64,000 nt of DNA from Muricoccus nepalensis (GCF_006438825.1 NZ_RCZP01000011.1:86798-150797); one strand, 5' to 3'; counted from the first letter of the stretch, positions 1 through 8,170 are shown. The notes: generated by a model from the sequence alone, not told the origin. Numbers and translations: made by a program.

Positions 1-477
1 GCGCAGCTTGTCGAGCTTCGCTTGGACCTCAGGAGAAACCGTCGGTGCGGTCCCATCCGAGGGACTGTTTGAAGAAGCCTGAGCAAGCGGAGGTGGTGGG
101 GGTGGTGCGCGGACCGGAGGCGCGGGCGATGCTGCTGCCCGTATCCCAGGCATTGGCAAAGCGGCCCGCGGCGACCGGTTCGGCTGCTTGCGGTGCTGCG
201 GAGTAGTGGAAGGCTGTTCAGCCATCTCCGCCTTCTCGCGCTTTACCCATCTCCACATCGACCGAACGCTGCCCGGAGTTGGCGGAGCGCCATTCGCGCC
301 GATAACACCCCGATCAGCGATAGCCGCAGCTACCGCTGTCCACATTGGAGAAGGTCGATCAAGCTTCGCACTGAGGTCGTCGTAGTTATCCAGCATGTAG
401 ACGTAGAGAGGGCTGCGGCCCTCCTCGATCTTTCGAGCCAGCTGTTTCGTCAGCTTTCGATCGCGCTTACGTCTCAT
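1..477 (-). CDS. Partial hypothetical protein, basic N-terminus and proline-rich C-terminus
   Basis: The frame is open from an ATG at 477 to the left edge (159 codons, no stop), so the 3' end lies outside the window. The first 20 residues are rich in Arg/Lys (MRRKRDRKLTKQL...), followed by a mixed region with IEEGRSPLYVYMLDNYDDL, a small helical segment ending in SMWRWVKRE, and then a low-complexity part with a run of six prolines near residue 125. I do not recognise the family. It is transcribed away from the relaxase operon, with the iteron array between them, and carries the same CCGTTTGCGCC leader motif 21 nt upstream. That makes it a likely member of the conjugation regulon, perhaps a relaxosome or DNA-binding accessory protein; this role is inference from position only. 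Confidence 0.7.
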   Translation of the reverse strand, partial: MRRKRDRKLTKQLARKIEEGRSPLYVYMLDNYDDLSAKLDRPSPMWTAVAAAIADRGVIGANGAPPTPGSVRSMWRWVKREKAEMAEQPSTTPQHRKQPNRSPRAALPMPGIRAAASPAPPVRAPPPPPPLAQASSNSPSDGTAPTVSPEVQAKLDKLR

Positions 478-509
478 GCCTTCTGGCTACCGCGCATCGG
501 CGCAAACGG
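478..509 (-). promoter_or_regulatory. Conjugation-module leader element, copy 1
   Basis: CCGTTTGCGCC on the minus strand (499-509) ends 21 nt before the ATG at 477. This is the shortest spacing of the set, and only a weak 4-bp ATGC/GCAT pairing reaches the start codon. It is included because of the match and orientation. Confidence 0.45.
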
Positions 510-543
510 CGTGGACGCTGCCGCAGAATTTTGGCCTGCCGGG

Positions 544-614
544 TGTAGACGGGGTGTAGGCCAGCTGTAGCTCTGGCGTAGAGGATCTGTAGAGACAGTG
601 TAGGGCAGGTGTAG
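544..614. repeat. Seven 11-bp-phased TGTAG iterons (candidate oriT or protein-binding array)
   Basis: TGTAG occurs at 544, 555, 566, 588, 599 and 610, and a one-mismatch copy (CGTAG) at 577. The period is exactly 11 bp throughout, about one helical turn, so every copy faces the same side of the DNA. The array lies in the 269-bp gap between two diverging genes of the transfer-initiation region, directly upstream of the MobF relaxase operon. Such phased arrays are typical of ribbon-helix-helix protein sites in oriT regions or in plasmid centromeres (parC type). The role here is inferred. Confidence 0.75.
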
Positions 615-655
615 CGGGAGAGAGTGGGTCCATACACCATTGCACCCGATGTGCG

Positions 656-670
656 CGGGCCTGCGGCCCG
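656..670. other. Inverted repeat in candidate oriT region
   Basis: CGGGCC TGC GGCCCG is a perfect 6-bp inverted repeat with a 3-nt loop, 41 bp after the last iteron. It could be a relaxase-recognised hairpin or a short terminator; a weak T-rich tract (TCTTTCC) follows. No nic site could be assigned. Confidence 0.45.
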
Positions 671-696
671 ATCGTCTTTCCTTCACTGCCCGCTCT

Positions 697-746
697 CCGT
701 TTGCGCCGCCTAGTGGGACTGTGCCTCCTCAACCAGGAGGCTCCCC
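697..746 (+). promoter_or_regulatory. Leader element of the relaxase operon (copy 2)
   Basis: CCGTTTGCGCC at 697-707 is followed by a perfect 7-bp hairpin, GCCTCCT (723-729) / AGGAGGC (735-741) with loop CAACC. The 3' arm is the Shine-Dalgarno AGGAGG for the GTG start at 747. The arrangement would hide the ribosome-binding site in the folded RNA. Confidence 0.7.
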
Positions 747-1064
747 GTGGACGGCTCAACTCACCCCCAATCGGCGCAAACGGGCAGCGAAGATCTCTCG
801 ACCCGCGAGATCCTGCTCTCTCAGTCCGCCATGCTGCGGGCGATCGGCGAGCAGCTGACCGCACTGACCAAGGCCGTGACGCCCCCGCCCAAGGAGGGGC
901 CGTCGCTCGACGAGATGCTCATGGCCATCATCACGCTGCTGCGGGAGCAGGGGCTGGTTCTGACCCGGGTGGACGACCGCACGCTCGCCCTCGGCGTCGA
1001 TCTGCCGCCCCTGATCGCCCGTGCCATGCTCCGCGCCGAGCGCGACCGGGACCTCCGCTCGTGA
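747..1064 (+). CDS. Small hypothetical protein co-transcribed with the relaxase
   Basis: 105 aa, GTG start fixed by the AGGAGG six bases upstream, and its stop overlaps the relaxase start (TGATG), so the two are translationally coupled. The N-terminus is polar; residues about 22-70 look like amphipathic helices (ILLSQSAMLRAIGEQLTAL, LMAIITLLREQG), and the C-terminal third is a mixed segment ending in ARAMLRAERDRDLRS. There is no signal peptide or membrane span. I do not recognise a family. By position it may be a relaxosome accessory factor or a relaxase partner, as small proteins encoded just before MobF relaxases often are. Confidence 0.7.
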   Translation: MDGSTHPQSAQTGSEDLSTREILLSQSAMLRAIGEQLTALTKAVTPPPKEGPSLDEMLMAIITLLREQGLVLTRVDDRTLALGVDLPPLIARAMLRAERDRDLRS

Positions 1065-4000
1065 TGACCTTCCGCAAGCTAGCCGCGGCCAGCGCTGGCA
1101 AGCTGCTCCGGGCCTACTTCACCGAGGGCACGCCGGAGACAGCCCGCGACCCGGCGATCACCCCCGGTGAGCATCTCGACCCGGGCGGACGGCTCACCGC
1201 CTACTATACAGGACGCGACGGCAGGGCGGTCTGGCGCCCCGACATGCCCGCCTCGATCGCCGCAACCCTGGGGATCGACACCACCCGGCTGCCCAAGGAC
1301 GAGGCGCTGGACCGGCTATTCGAGGCCAAGCGCGCCGACAACGGCGAGGCTTGGTCAGACCAGAAGCGCGAGGTCAGCGCCTACGACCTGACCCTTGCCC
1401 CACATAAGTCGGTCACGTTGGCAGCCGAGTTCGCCGCCTCTCCGGCCGAGGGTGCCGCCATCTGGCACGCGATCGACCGTGCCAACGATGCCACCATGCG
1501 GTTTGTCGCCCGTGAGCTGGGCTGGGCCCGCAAGGGGAAGGGTGGTGCCGAGGGTGCCGACCCTGGCGCCGTTGGCTGGGTCAGCTTCCGCCACCACACC
1601 GCCCGGCCTACCGTTACCGTCCGCGACGGCACCGAAGGGCCCACCTACCTCGCCGAGGTGCCCGTCGCCGGCGATCCGCACGCCCACATCCACAACGCCC
1701 TGTTCAATGCCGTCGTCACCGAGGATGGTCGGGTCGGCTCCCTCGACACCCAGCGTCTCCATGCCCGGGTCCACGAATTCGGCGGCTACTTTCAGGCCCG
1801 GCTCGCCGAGCACCTGCGCGATCTCGGCATCCGCACCTCCTACGACAGCCAGCAGCAGGCTGTGGTGCTAGACGCCATCCCCCAGGAAGCCTCGGACCTT
1901 TTCTCCAAAGGTCGCCGGCAGGTCGAGCGCTCGGCCAAGGCCTATGCTGAGAGCCAGGGCCTGGATTGGGATGCCATGTCCGCCGAGGGTAAGTTCAAGA
2001 TCCTCGCCGTCACCGGTCTGGCTGCCCGGCTCGAGAAGACCGGCAAAGCCACCGACCGGGAGATCTGGCGGGCGCAGGCCGAGGACATCGGCTGGAAGCA
2101 CACCACCGTCATGGAAGGGGCAGAGCGCACGCCGCTCACCGACGCCGAGCGCTTCGACCGTGCCTACACCTTCGCGGCAAAGCACCTCGCCACGGAGTTT
2201 CACACCGCCGCGGTGATCGACCACGACAAGCTGCGCCTTTACGCCGTGCGCGGGCTGATCGGCACCGGCATCGCCGGGGGGGCCGACGACATCGACCAGG
2301 TGGTGGCCCTGATCGAGCGGCGCGGTATCCAGCTGCGCGGCGAGCACGTCGCCCTCGTCGCCGGCCTCTCGGGCGACAAGGTACGGGTGACCAACTCGGC
2401 TCAGGTCCGCATCGAGGACACCCTGCAGGCGGAGGCCCACCGCGCCGCTCGTGACCGCTCGGGAGCGCTGTCGGCCGAGGCCATCACCGCCGCCATCCGC
2501 TCCTCCGGTCTGGACTTCACCCGCGATCCTGAGCACGGCGCCGCACAGCGCGCGGCCATCTACGCCCTGGGCCAGGGTGGCGCGCTGTCCATGCTCACCG
2601 GCGTCGCGGGGTCGGGCAAGACCACCCTGCTGCAGCCCCTGGTCGCCGCCTGGCATGCCGACACCCGCTTCGATGCGGGCGGCCGGGAGGTAATCGGCGC
2701 GGCCACCGCCTGGCGACAGGCCGAGGCCCTGAAGGACGCCGGTATCCGCCGCACCGTGGCCATGTCCCCCCTGGTGGAGTCCATCGCCTCCGGCGAGTTC
2801 GTGCCCACCCGCAACACCGTGCTGGTGGTGGACGAGATCAGTCAGGTGGCGCCGCGGGCCATGCTCAAGCTGCTGGAGGCGCAGGCCCGTACCGGCATGA
2901 CCATCAAGGTGCTGGGCGACCGCGAGCAGGCGCAGTCCATCGAGGCCGGCGACGCCGTGGAGCTGATGCGCCGGGCTCTGCCTGTCTCGGAGCAGACCGA
3001 GCTGCTCAGCACGGTCCGGCAGACCAGCGCCGAAGACCGCCAGATCGCCGGCCTGTTCCGTTCGGGGAAGGCGGAGGATGCACTGGCCATGAAACGGGAC
3101 CGGGGCGACGGCTCGGCCCGCCTGCTGGGCGGCGATCAGGACCAAGTCGTGGAGCAGATCGCCGACTTCTACATGGCCCGCCGCGACGTACTGGCGGCCG
3201 CCGGGTCCAAGCTGGGCATCACCATCTCGGCGCCGACCAACGAGGACGTGGCCGACATCAGCCGCGCCATCCGGGGGCGGATGAAGGCCAGGGGCGAGAT
3301 CGGCACCGATGAGGCGGTGCTCCTGGCCATCGACCAGCGAGGGCAGACCTACGACCTTGCCCTGGCCACCGGCGACAAGGTGCGGTTGTTCCGGCGGACC
3401 TGGGCGGCGATCGGCGACAAGGGGGGCTTCATCGGTGCTAACGGCGACGTCGTCACCGTCACGGAGCGGCGGGCAGAAGGCCTGGTGCTGCGCGACAAGG
3501 ATGGTACGACGGGGTTCGTCGAGTGGCGGCGTCTGCAGGACAGCACGACCGGTCGGTTCCTGCTGGGACACGGCCATGCCCTGACCATCGACGCGGCCCA
3601 GGGCATCACCTCGCAGGAGCACATCAACGCCCTGCCGCGCGGTACGGGAGGCGTGACCTCCTTCAAGGGCTATGTGGCCGAGAGCCGAGCCCGGGGCACC
3701 AGCTGGACCATGGTGGCCGAGGCCGCCACCTTCGAGGCCATTCGTCGCGGCAAGGCGCTGGGCGACGCCACACCGATTACTAGCGAGGACTTGTGGCGCA
3801 AGGTGGGAGAGGACCTCTCGCAAAAGCCCTACAAGCCTCTGGGCGTCGACCTGCTGCGGGAAGCCCGCGAGGCCCGTGAGGCGGCGGTAGATACCTTCAT
3901 CCGTTTCGAGCAGCGGGTGCAGATGGACGAGGTGCGAGGGCGGGACTTCGGGCGGGAGGCACGGCTGCACCGGCAGGCCGAGGCGGTCCGGTCGGAGCTG

Positions 4001-4171
4001 CCCCGCCTGATGGAAGCGCTGGACACCGTCATCCAGGAGTTCCGGGGCGGGGCCGTCACGGCGGCCGAGAAGCACCTCCGGGGGATCAGGATTGAAGCAG
4101 AGGTGTCTCGCAGAGGCATCGAGCAGGTAGCCACGCCAGCAAAGCCTACGGCCTCCGGCCCAGGTATGTAG
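1064..4171 (+). CDS. MobF-family conjugative relaxase-helicase (TrwC/TraI-like)
   Basis: 1035 aa. The ATG at 1064 overlaps the previous stop; an upstream extension in the same frame reads through the preceding gene and was not used. The N-terminal relaxase domain (about 1-330) shows the tandem tyrosine segment LTAYYTG near residue 48 and the metal-binding histidine cluster DPHAHIHN near residue 207. The C-terminal half is a superfamily 1 helicase: Walker A GVAGSGKTT near residue 515 and Walker B VLVVDEISQ near residue 588. The enzyme should nick oriT, stay covalently attached to the strand and unwind it for transfer through the coupling protein DotL encoded at 11.7-14 kb. MobF relaxases usually work with type IVA systems, so pairing with a type IVB system is notable. 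Confidence 0.93.
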   Translation: MTFRKLAAASAGKLLRAYFTEGTPETARDPAITPGEHLDPGGRLTAYYTGRDGRAVWRPDMPASIAATLGIDTTRLPKDEALDRLFEAKRADNGEAWSDQKREVSAYDLTLAPHKSVTLAAEFAASPAEGAAIWHAIDRANDATMRFVARELGWARKGKGGAEGADPGAVGWVSFRHHTARPTVTVRDGTEGPTYLAEVPVAGDPHAHIHNALFNAVVTEDGRVGSLDTQRLHARVHEFGGYFQARLAEHLRDLGIRTSYDSQQQAVVLDAIPQEASDLFSKGRRQVERSAKAYAESQGLDWDAMSAEGKFKILAVTGLAARLEKTGKATDREIWRAQAEDIGWKHTTVMEGAERTPLTDAERFDRAYTFAAKHLATEFHTAAVIDHDKLRLYAVRGLIGTGIAGGADDIDQVVALIERRGIQLRGEHVALVAGLSGDKVRVTNSAQVRIEDTLQAEAHRAARDRSGALSAEAITAAIRSSGLDFTRDPEHGAAQRAAIYALGQGGALSMLTGVAGSGKTTLLQPLVAAWHADTRFDAGGREVIGAATAWRQAEALKDAGIRRTVAMSPLVESIASGEFVPTRNTVLVVDEISQVAPRAMLKLLEAQARTGMTIKVLGDREQAQSIEAGDAVELMRRALPVSEQTELLSTVRQTSAEDRQIAGLFRSGKAEDALAMKRDRGDGSARLLGGDQDQVVEQIADFYMARRDVLAAAGSKLGITISAPTNEDVADISRAIRGRMKARGEIGTDEAVLLAIDQRGQTYDLALATGDKVRLFRRTWAAIGDKGGFIGANGDVVTVTERRAEGLVLRDKDGTTGFVEWRRLQDSTTGRFLLGHGHALTIDAAQGITSQEHINALPRGTGGVTSFKGYVAESRARGTSWTMVAEAATFEAIRRGKALGDATPITSEDLWRKVGEDLSQKPYKPLGVDLLREAREAREAAVDTFIRFEQRVQMDEVRGRDFGREARLHRQAEAVRSELPRLMEALDTVIQEFRGGAVTAAEKHLRGIRIEAEVSRRGIEQVATPAKPTASGPGM

Positions 4172-4370
4172 GGGAGAGAACCATCTACGGCTCAGGGGAT
4201 AGCTTATCCACAAACCGCTGCATGGGGTGGAAAGCAGACCTATGAACCTCCACCATCGGCCGATGGTCACGCTGTCAGGACAGGACGGGACATGCTGCCA
4301 CGGAAGGAGGTAGGGGCTCCTCCTCGCCGGTGCCGGCATCGGCGGAACACTGACCGCGTCAGCTCCTGCT
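4172..4370. other. Intergenic gap with partial REP-like repeat
   Basis: 199 bp between convergent genes. It holds a half-copy of the repeat family described at 7479 (GGGGTGGAAAGCAGACCTA around 4224-4242). No gene or clear terminator was seen. Confidence 0.4.
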
Positions 4371-5786
4371 TCAGACGACTTCGCGGAACGATCGGGACGT
4401 CCCGTCGCCCAACGCGGTCGCCACGGCCTGCAAGGCCGGGCGCAGCACATCCCGGCTCGCCGCGGCCCCGATCGAGACGCGCACCGCGTCCGGCGGCCGG
4501 CCCTCGCCGATCCAGAAGGCGTCGCTCGGCACCAGCGCGAGCCCGTCTCGGCGCCGGAGGTGAGCGGCGAAGTCGAGGCGGTCCCAGTGGGGCGGCAGGC
4601 GCAGCCAGAGGTGCAAGCCCTCCGGGTGCGCGTCGAAGCCCCCCGGCGGCAGGATCCCGGACGCAATCTGCTGCCGCGCCGCACATTCCCGCCGCACGGC
4701 CGAGACGATCGCACCCGCCGTGCCGTCCCCGATCCAGGCCGTCATCAGGCCGCTCAGCAGCGGCGAGGCCATCAGCACGCCCGCCCGCAGCGCCGCTGAC
4801 ACCGTCCGCGCGGCCGCCGCGTCCGGTGCGACGAGGTAGGCGACGCGGAGCACGGGTGAGAGCACCTTAGACAGCGTTGCAACGTGGACGGTGATCTCGG
4901 GCGCGAGGCTGGCGAGCGCCGGGATCGGCTCCGAGGGTAGCAGGCCGTAGGCGTCGTCCTCCAGGATACGGAGGCCCTGGCGCCGCGCTACCGCGACGAT
5001 CGCGCGCCGCCGCGCGGGCGGCATGGTCGCCGCCGTAGGGTTGTGGATCGTGGGGGTGAGGTAGAGCACCCGCGCAGCCTGCGCCCGGCAGGCCGCTTCC
5101 GCCGCGTCCGGCAGCATGCCGTCGGCGTCGCCGGGGACGCCGACGAGCCGGAGGCCGAGGGCGTCGGCGACGCCGCGGATGCCGGGATAGGTCAGGGCGT
5201 CGGCGAGGACGGCGTCGCCCTGCTTCGCCATCGTGCTCAGCGCGGCCAGCAGCGCGGGCTGGGCGCCGGGGGAGAGGAGGACCCGCTCCGGGTCGGTCTC
5301 GCCGAGGGTCGGGCGCAGCCAAGCCGCGCCGGCCGCGCGCTCTGCCCGCGTCCCCGCGCCCTCGCGGTAGGTGAGGAGACTGGCCGGATCGGCGTCGGCC
5401 AGGAGGGCGTCGAGGCCGCGCTGGATCACCTCCGGCAGCGGCAGATCGGCAGGGTGAGGGGGCAGGTTCATGCCGAGGTCGACCACCCGCTCCGGCCCGC
5501 CTTCCTCGCCCGCAACGGCCGGCAGACCCGCGCGGACGAAGGTTCCGCGCCCCACCGTGGCCTGCAGCAGGCCGCGCCGGCGCGCCTCGGCGTAGGCGCG
5601 GGTGATCGTGGTGAGGTCCACCCTGAGCGCCCCGGCGAGGGCGCGGTGCGTGGGCAGGCGGGCGCCGGCCCGCAGCTCCCCGCGCGCGACCGCCGTCCCG
5701 ATCGCGTCGGCCACGGCGAGGTAGATCGGTCCGGTGCCGTCCTCGATTTTTGGAACCCAGCCATGCGGATCATCGGGCGGGTTCAT
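4371..5786 (-). CDS. MocR/PdxR-family transcriptional regulator (GntR HTH plus aminotransferase-like domain)
   Basis: 471 aa. Residues about 18-85 form a GntR winged helix (IYLAVADAIGTAVARGELRAG, LPTHRALAGALRV, TTITRAYAEARRRGLL). Residues about 110-460 form a fold-type I aminotransferase domain; the conserved SKVLSP lysine that would bind PLP is present at about residue 307. MocR proteins use PLP or an amino-acid adduct as effector and usually control an adjacent, divergently transcribed gene. Here that gene is the DUF983 gene, separated by a 132-bp region with ATTGTA-type repeats. The ATG at 5786 gives a normal N-terminus for the family. Confidence 0.92.
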   Translation of the reverse strand: MNPPDDPHGWVPKIEDGTGPIYLAVADAIGTAVARGELRAGARLPTHRALAGALRVDLTTITRAYAEARRRGLLQATVGRGTFVRAGLPAVAGEEGGPERVVDLGMNLPPHPADLPLPEVIQRGLDALLADADPASLLTYREGAGTRAERAAGAAWLRPTLGETDPERVLLSPGAQPALLAALSTMAKQGDAVLADALTYPGIRGVADALGLRLVGVPGDADGMLPDAAEAACRAQAARVLYLTPTIHNPTAATMPPARRRAIVAVARRQGLRILEDDAYGLLPSEPIPALASLAPEITVHVATLSKVLSPVLRVAYLVAPDAAAARTVSAALRAGVLMASPLLSGLMTAWIGDGTAGAIVSAVRRECAARQQIASGILPPGGFDAHPEGLHLWLRLPPHWDRLDFAAHLRRRDGLALVPSDAFWIGEGRPPDAVRVSIGAAASRDVLRPALQAVATALGDGTSRSFREVV

Positions 5787-5918
5787 GTTGCGTACAATCC
5801 ATTCAATTCGTATCTACCGGGCGTCACCAAGACAAATTGTATGTATCGAACTAAAGATTGTATGGCAAGGAGCGGGACGGTGGAAGCGGAGAAGGCAGTA
5901 AGCGGAGAGTCCAGGGTT
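5787..5918. promoter_or_regulatory. Divergent promoter region with candidate MocR operators
   Basis: The region is AT-rich compared with its surroundings. ATTGTATG occurs at 5836-5843 and at 5857-5864 (21 bp apart), and the inverted form TACAAT at about 5793-5798. Direct repeats two helical turns apart are typical MocR binding sites. If these are operators, the upstream ATG at 5862 lies inside one and is unlikely to be the translation start of the DUF983 gene. Confidence 0.5.
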
Positions 5919-6266
5919 ATGACCGGCCTGCGTCGCGGCCTCCGCCTGCGCTGCCCGCATTGCAGCGAGGGGCACCTGTTCAGCAGCTTCATGAAGGTGA
6001 AAGACTGCGAGGCCTGCGGGGCGGACAACACGGCCTACCCCTGCGACGACGCGCCGCCCTACCTGACCCTATTCCTCGTCGGCCACCTCTTCGTGCCCTT
6101 CGTGTTCATGATGGACAAGGCCTGGTCGCCGCCGATGTGGGTGATGTTCGCGGTCTGGCTGCCCCTGATCACTGCCCTGACCCTGGCGACGATGCCTTTC
6201 ATGAAGGGGGCCGTGGTTGGCCTCTGCTGGGCCAACGGCATCACGCGCGAGACGGCGCGGCAGTAG
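5919..6266 (+). CDS. DUF983 family small membrane protein
   Basis: 115 aa from the ATG at 5919, which has GGAGAG nine bases upstream; an ATG at 5862 would add 19 residues but has no ribosome-binding site. The N-terminus has the DUF983 zinc-ribbon-like pattern RCPHCSEG...CEACGAD, followed by two membrane spans (PYLTLFLVGHLFVPFVF and MWVMFAVWLPLITALTLAT). The biochemical function of the family is not established. It is probably controlled by the divergent MocR gene. Confidence 0.88.
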   Translation: MTGLRRGLRLRCPHCSEGHLFSSFMKVKDCEACGADNTAYPCDDAPPYLTLFLVGHLFVPFVFMMDKAWSPPMWVMFAVWLPLITALTLATMPFMKGAVVGLCWANGITRETARQ

Positions 6267-6349
6267 CGCTGCTGGGTCGCTCGTCCGACGATGTCGAAGC
6301 CTCCTGTCTGCCTGAGACTTCACCGAACTGCTCGCACTGGAAGAACGTC

Positions 6350-6823
6350 ATGAACCGTCCCGCCATTGCCCTCGTGGCAACCCTGCTCCTGTTGCCTGCC
6401 GTAGGGACGCACGCCGCGGACCTGCCCCGTCAGCCGGTCCTGACACTGGAGGCTGCCCGGACGGTGCTGGCCGCCGCCGAGCGGGAGGCGCTGACCAACA
6501 AGTGGGCCGGCTCCATCGCCGTGACCGATGCCGGCGGAGCGCTGCTCGCCCTGGTGCGCCTCGACGGCGCGGCGCCGGCTTCGGCCGAGATCGCACCGGG
6601 CAAGGCGCGCACCGCCGCCCTCTTCCGCCGCCCGACCGCGGCCTTCGAGGACGCGATCAACGGCGCACGTCCGGCCGCCATCACGGCGGGCTTCAGCATG
6701 ATGGCGGGTGGGTTGCCGCTGCTGGTGGACGGGCAGGTGGTGGGCGCCATCGGCGTGTCAGTCGACACGCCGCAGCACGACGTCGCCGTCGCTGAGGCAG
6801 GCCAGGCCGCCCTCTTGCGCTGA
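6350..6823 (+). CDS. Exported GlcG/HbpS-family protein
   Basis: 157 aa. Residues 1-22 are a clear signal peptide (ALVATLLLLPAVGTHA), followed by a single GlcG/HbpS domain: ALTNKWAGSIAVTDAGG near residue 45 and the ending LLVDGQVVGAIGVSVDTPQHD...A. Family members are octameric; some bind haem, and others sit in glycolate or propanediol loci. The adjacent cytochrome c gene fits a redox or haem-related periplasmic role, but this is inference. The next gene starts 22 bp downstream, so the two are probably co-transcribed. Confidence 0.88.
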   Translation: MNRPAIALVATLLLLPAVGTHAADLPRQPVLTLEAARTVLAAAEREALTNKWAGSIAVTDAGGALLALVRLDGAAPASAEIAPGKARTAALFRRPTAAFEDAINGARPAAITAGFSMMAGGLPLLVDGQVVGAIGVSVDTPQHDVAVAEAGQAALLR

Positions 6824-6845
6824 CCGATCACCGGCTTCGCCCGAG

Positions 6846-7328
6846 ATGGAAATGCGCCGGTCCTACGCTCTCGCGGCCGCCGCCTGCTGCGCGGTGATCG
6901 GGCTTTCCACCCTCTACCTTTGGTCGGAAAGCCCGGATCCTCGCCCGCAGGTAGACCCGGGTACCCCCATCACGGCCCTGCTGGCTGACGCCGATGCAGG
7001 CCGGGGCGCCCGCCTGTTCCACCAGTGCACCGCCTGCCACACCATCCGGCAAGGCTCTCCGGACCTCGACGGCCCGAACCTCTACGGCGTCCTCGGAGCG
7101 CCCGTCGCGGGCAATCGTCCGCGCTACGGCTACTCGGCCGCCCTGCGATCGGCGGGCGGCCGATGGGATGTCGAGCGGATGGATGACTGGCTACGAAGCC
7201 CGCGCGGGACGGTGCCGGGAACGCGCATGGCCTTTCAGGGCATCCCCGCCGCGCGGGACCGTGCCGACCTAATCGCCTACCTCGACACCGAAGGGCCGGC
7301 ACCCTTGTTCAGTCCATCCTCGCCGTAG
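6846..7328 (+). CDS. Membrane-anchored class I cytochrome c
   Basis: 160 aa from the ATG at 6846 (a second ATG lies two codons on). An uncleaved or signal-type hydrophobic segment covers residues 7-26. The haem-binding motif CTACH is at 61-65, and the likely axial methionine lies in TRMAFQG near residue 138. The fold pattern (GRGARLFHQCTACHTI...GPNLYGVLG...YSAAL) matches the soluble cytochrome c2/c552 type found in electron transfer to oxidases or from periplasmic dehydrogenases. The partner is not visible here. Confidence 0.9.
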   Translation: MEMRRSYALAAAACCAVIGLSTLYLWSESPDPRPQVDPGTPITALLADADAGRGARLFHQCTACHTIRQGSPDLDGPNLYGVLGAPVAGNRPRYGYSAALRSAGGRWDVERMDDWLRSPRGTVPGTRMAFQGIPAARDRADLIAYLDTEGPAPLFSPSSP

Positions 7329-7478
7329 GACGTGCATCCCGAGCCAGGGGAGGCACCGGTGAAGGAGGCCTTTTTCCTGGGCGTTTCGGAGGAGCTGGCC
7401 GCCTACCTGGGGGATTGAACGCGACGGCCGTGCCCCCTTGACCGGAATCAGCCAGCCGCCGCGGCATGTTCATCGTAG

Positions 7479-7551
7479 GTCCGAAAAGGGTCGGGGGCGG
7501 CGCTAGCCGCCCCGGTCGGGGCCAAGCGCCGGGTGGGGTTGGGAGCAGTCC
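7479..7551. repeat. REP-like extragenic repeat, copy R1
   Basis: It begins GTCCGAAAAGGGTCGG, has a core with CGGTCGGGGCCAAGCGCCGGGTGGGG, and ends GGAGCAGTCC. The ends are roughly complementary, so the element can fold. It lies in a 253-bp gap that otherwise shows no gene. Confidence 0.6.
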
Positions 7552-7581
7552 TAGCCCGATCTGTGAACTGGCCCGTGCAGG

Positions 7582-8037
7582 TTACGTCCCGCTTAGAACC
7601 TGACGGAAGCGACCGTCCGTCGTTTCGATGGCTGGCGAGAAATCCATGTTCTGCGTCGAGTTGAAGATCAGCAGGATTGCGATGCTCCCATTGCCGTTAC
7701 GATAGTATCTGGCGTCGGACACCTCGATCTGCTCTGGCTCCAGGTAGGACCAGATCCGGTCTCCAGACATCCCGGCAGGGTCCGGGAGAAGCTCACTCTC
7801 GCGGTGCAGTTCAGTCATCGGGGCCGTGGCTGCCCTTCTGATCGAAGCGAGGCTGGTGACAAGAGTAGACATGGCCGTGGCCTGCTCGCTCGACGGCCCT
7901 TCCTGCTTCGCACGGACGATAAGCCTGAAAGGCTTTTCGAAATCATTCAGGACAAGCGTTCCTTGCCAGTATGACCCAAAGCACTCGATGCCGCCGAAGT
8001 CCGGATGAACCAGGGCAGGCCGCTGATAGAGGCTCAT
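7582..8037 (-). CDS. Small hypothetical protein (resembles DUF6985-type proteins)
   Basis: 151 aa from the ATG at 8037 (MSLYQRPALVHPDFGG), chosen because AGAGGAAG lies about 10 nt upstream; a longer frame to 8094 adds a polar tail with no support. The beta-rich N-terminus (ECFGSYWQGTLVLND, FRLIVRAKQEG) is followed by a helical stretch and a C-terminal segment ISDARYYRNGNGSIAILLIFNS. The pattern recalls DUF6985-like proteins, but I am not certain. No signal peptide or membrane span. It sits among REP-like repeats and probable defence genes. Confidence 0.7.
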   Translation of the reverse strand: MSLYQRPALVHPDFGGIECFGSYWQGTLVLNDFEKPFRLIVRAKQEGPSSEQATAMSTLVTSLASIRRAATAPMTELHRESELLPDPAGMSGDRIWSYLEPEQIEVSDARYYRNGNGSIAILLIFNSTQNMDFSPAIETTDGRFRQVLSGT

Positions 8038-8097
8038 GGTAATGCGCTTCCTCTGTTTCCCGGATGCGCTCCGAGCATTAACATGGCTTGGCACGGT

Positions 8098-8170
8098 GTC
8101 CGCTTCGGGTCGGCGGCGGCGGTAGCCTCTTCGGTCGGGGTCTAGCGCCGGGTGGGGCGGAAACCGGATA
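8098..8170. repeat. REP-like extragenic repeat, copy R2
   Basis: It begins GTCCGCTTCGGGTCGG and continues to CTAGCGCCGGGTGGGGCGGAAACC. It shares the TAGCGCCGGG core with R1, R3 and R4 and lies between two minus-strand genes. Confidence 0.6.

Noticed and set aside
290..300. CCATTCGCGCC on the plus strand, similar to the leader 11-mer
   Set aside because: It lies inside the coding sequence of the leftward gene (encoding IGANG), has no plus-strand gene 40 nt downstream and no start-proximal hairpin.
1868..4714. A 948-codon open frame antisense to the relaxase
   Set aside because: It mirrors the relaxase codons of a GC-rich gene; composition is low-complexity and it has no family signature. The plus-strand relaxase with full motifs explains the DNA.
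5043..6266. A 407-aa plus-strand frame containing the DUF983 gene
   Set aside because: The first 270 codons are antisense to the MocR gene; only the last 115 encode a recognisable protein with a ribosome-binding site.
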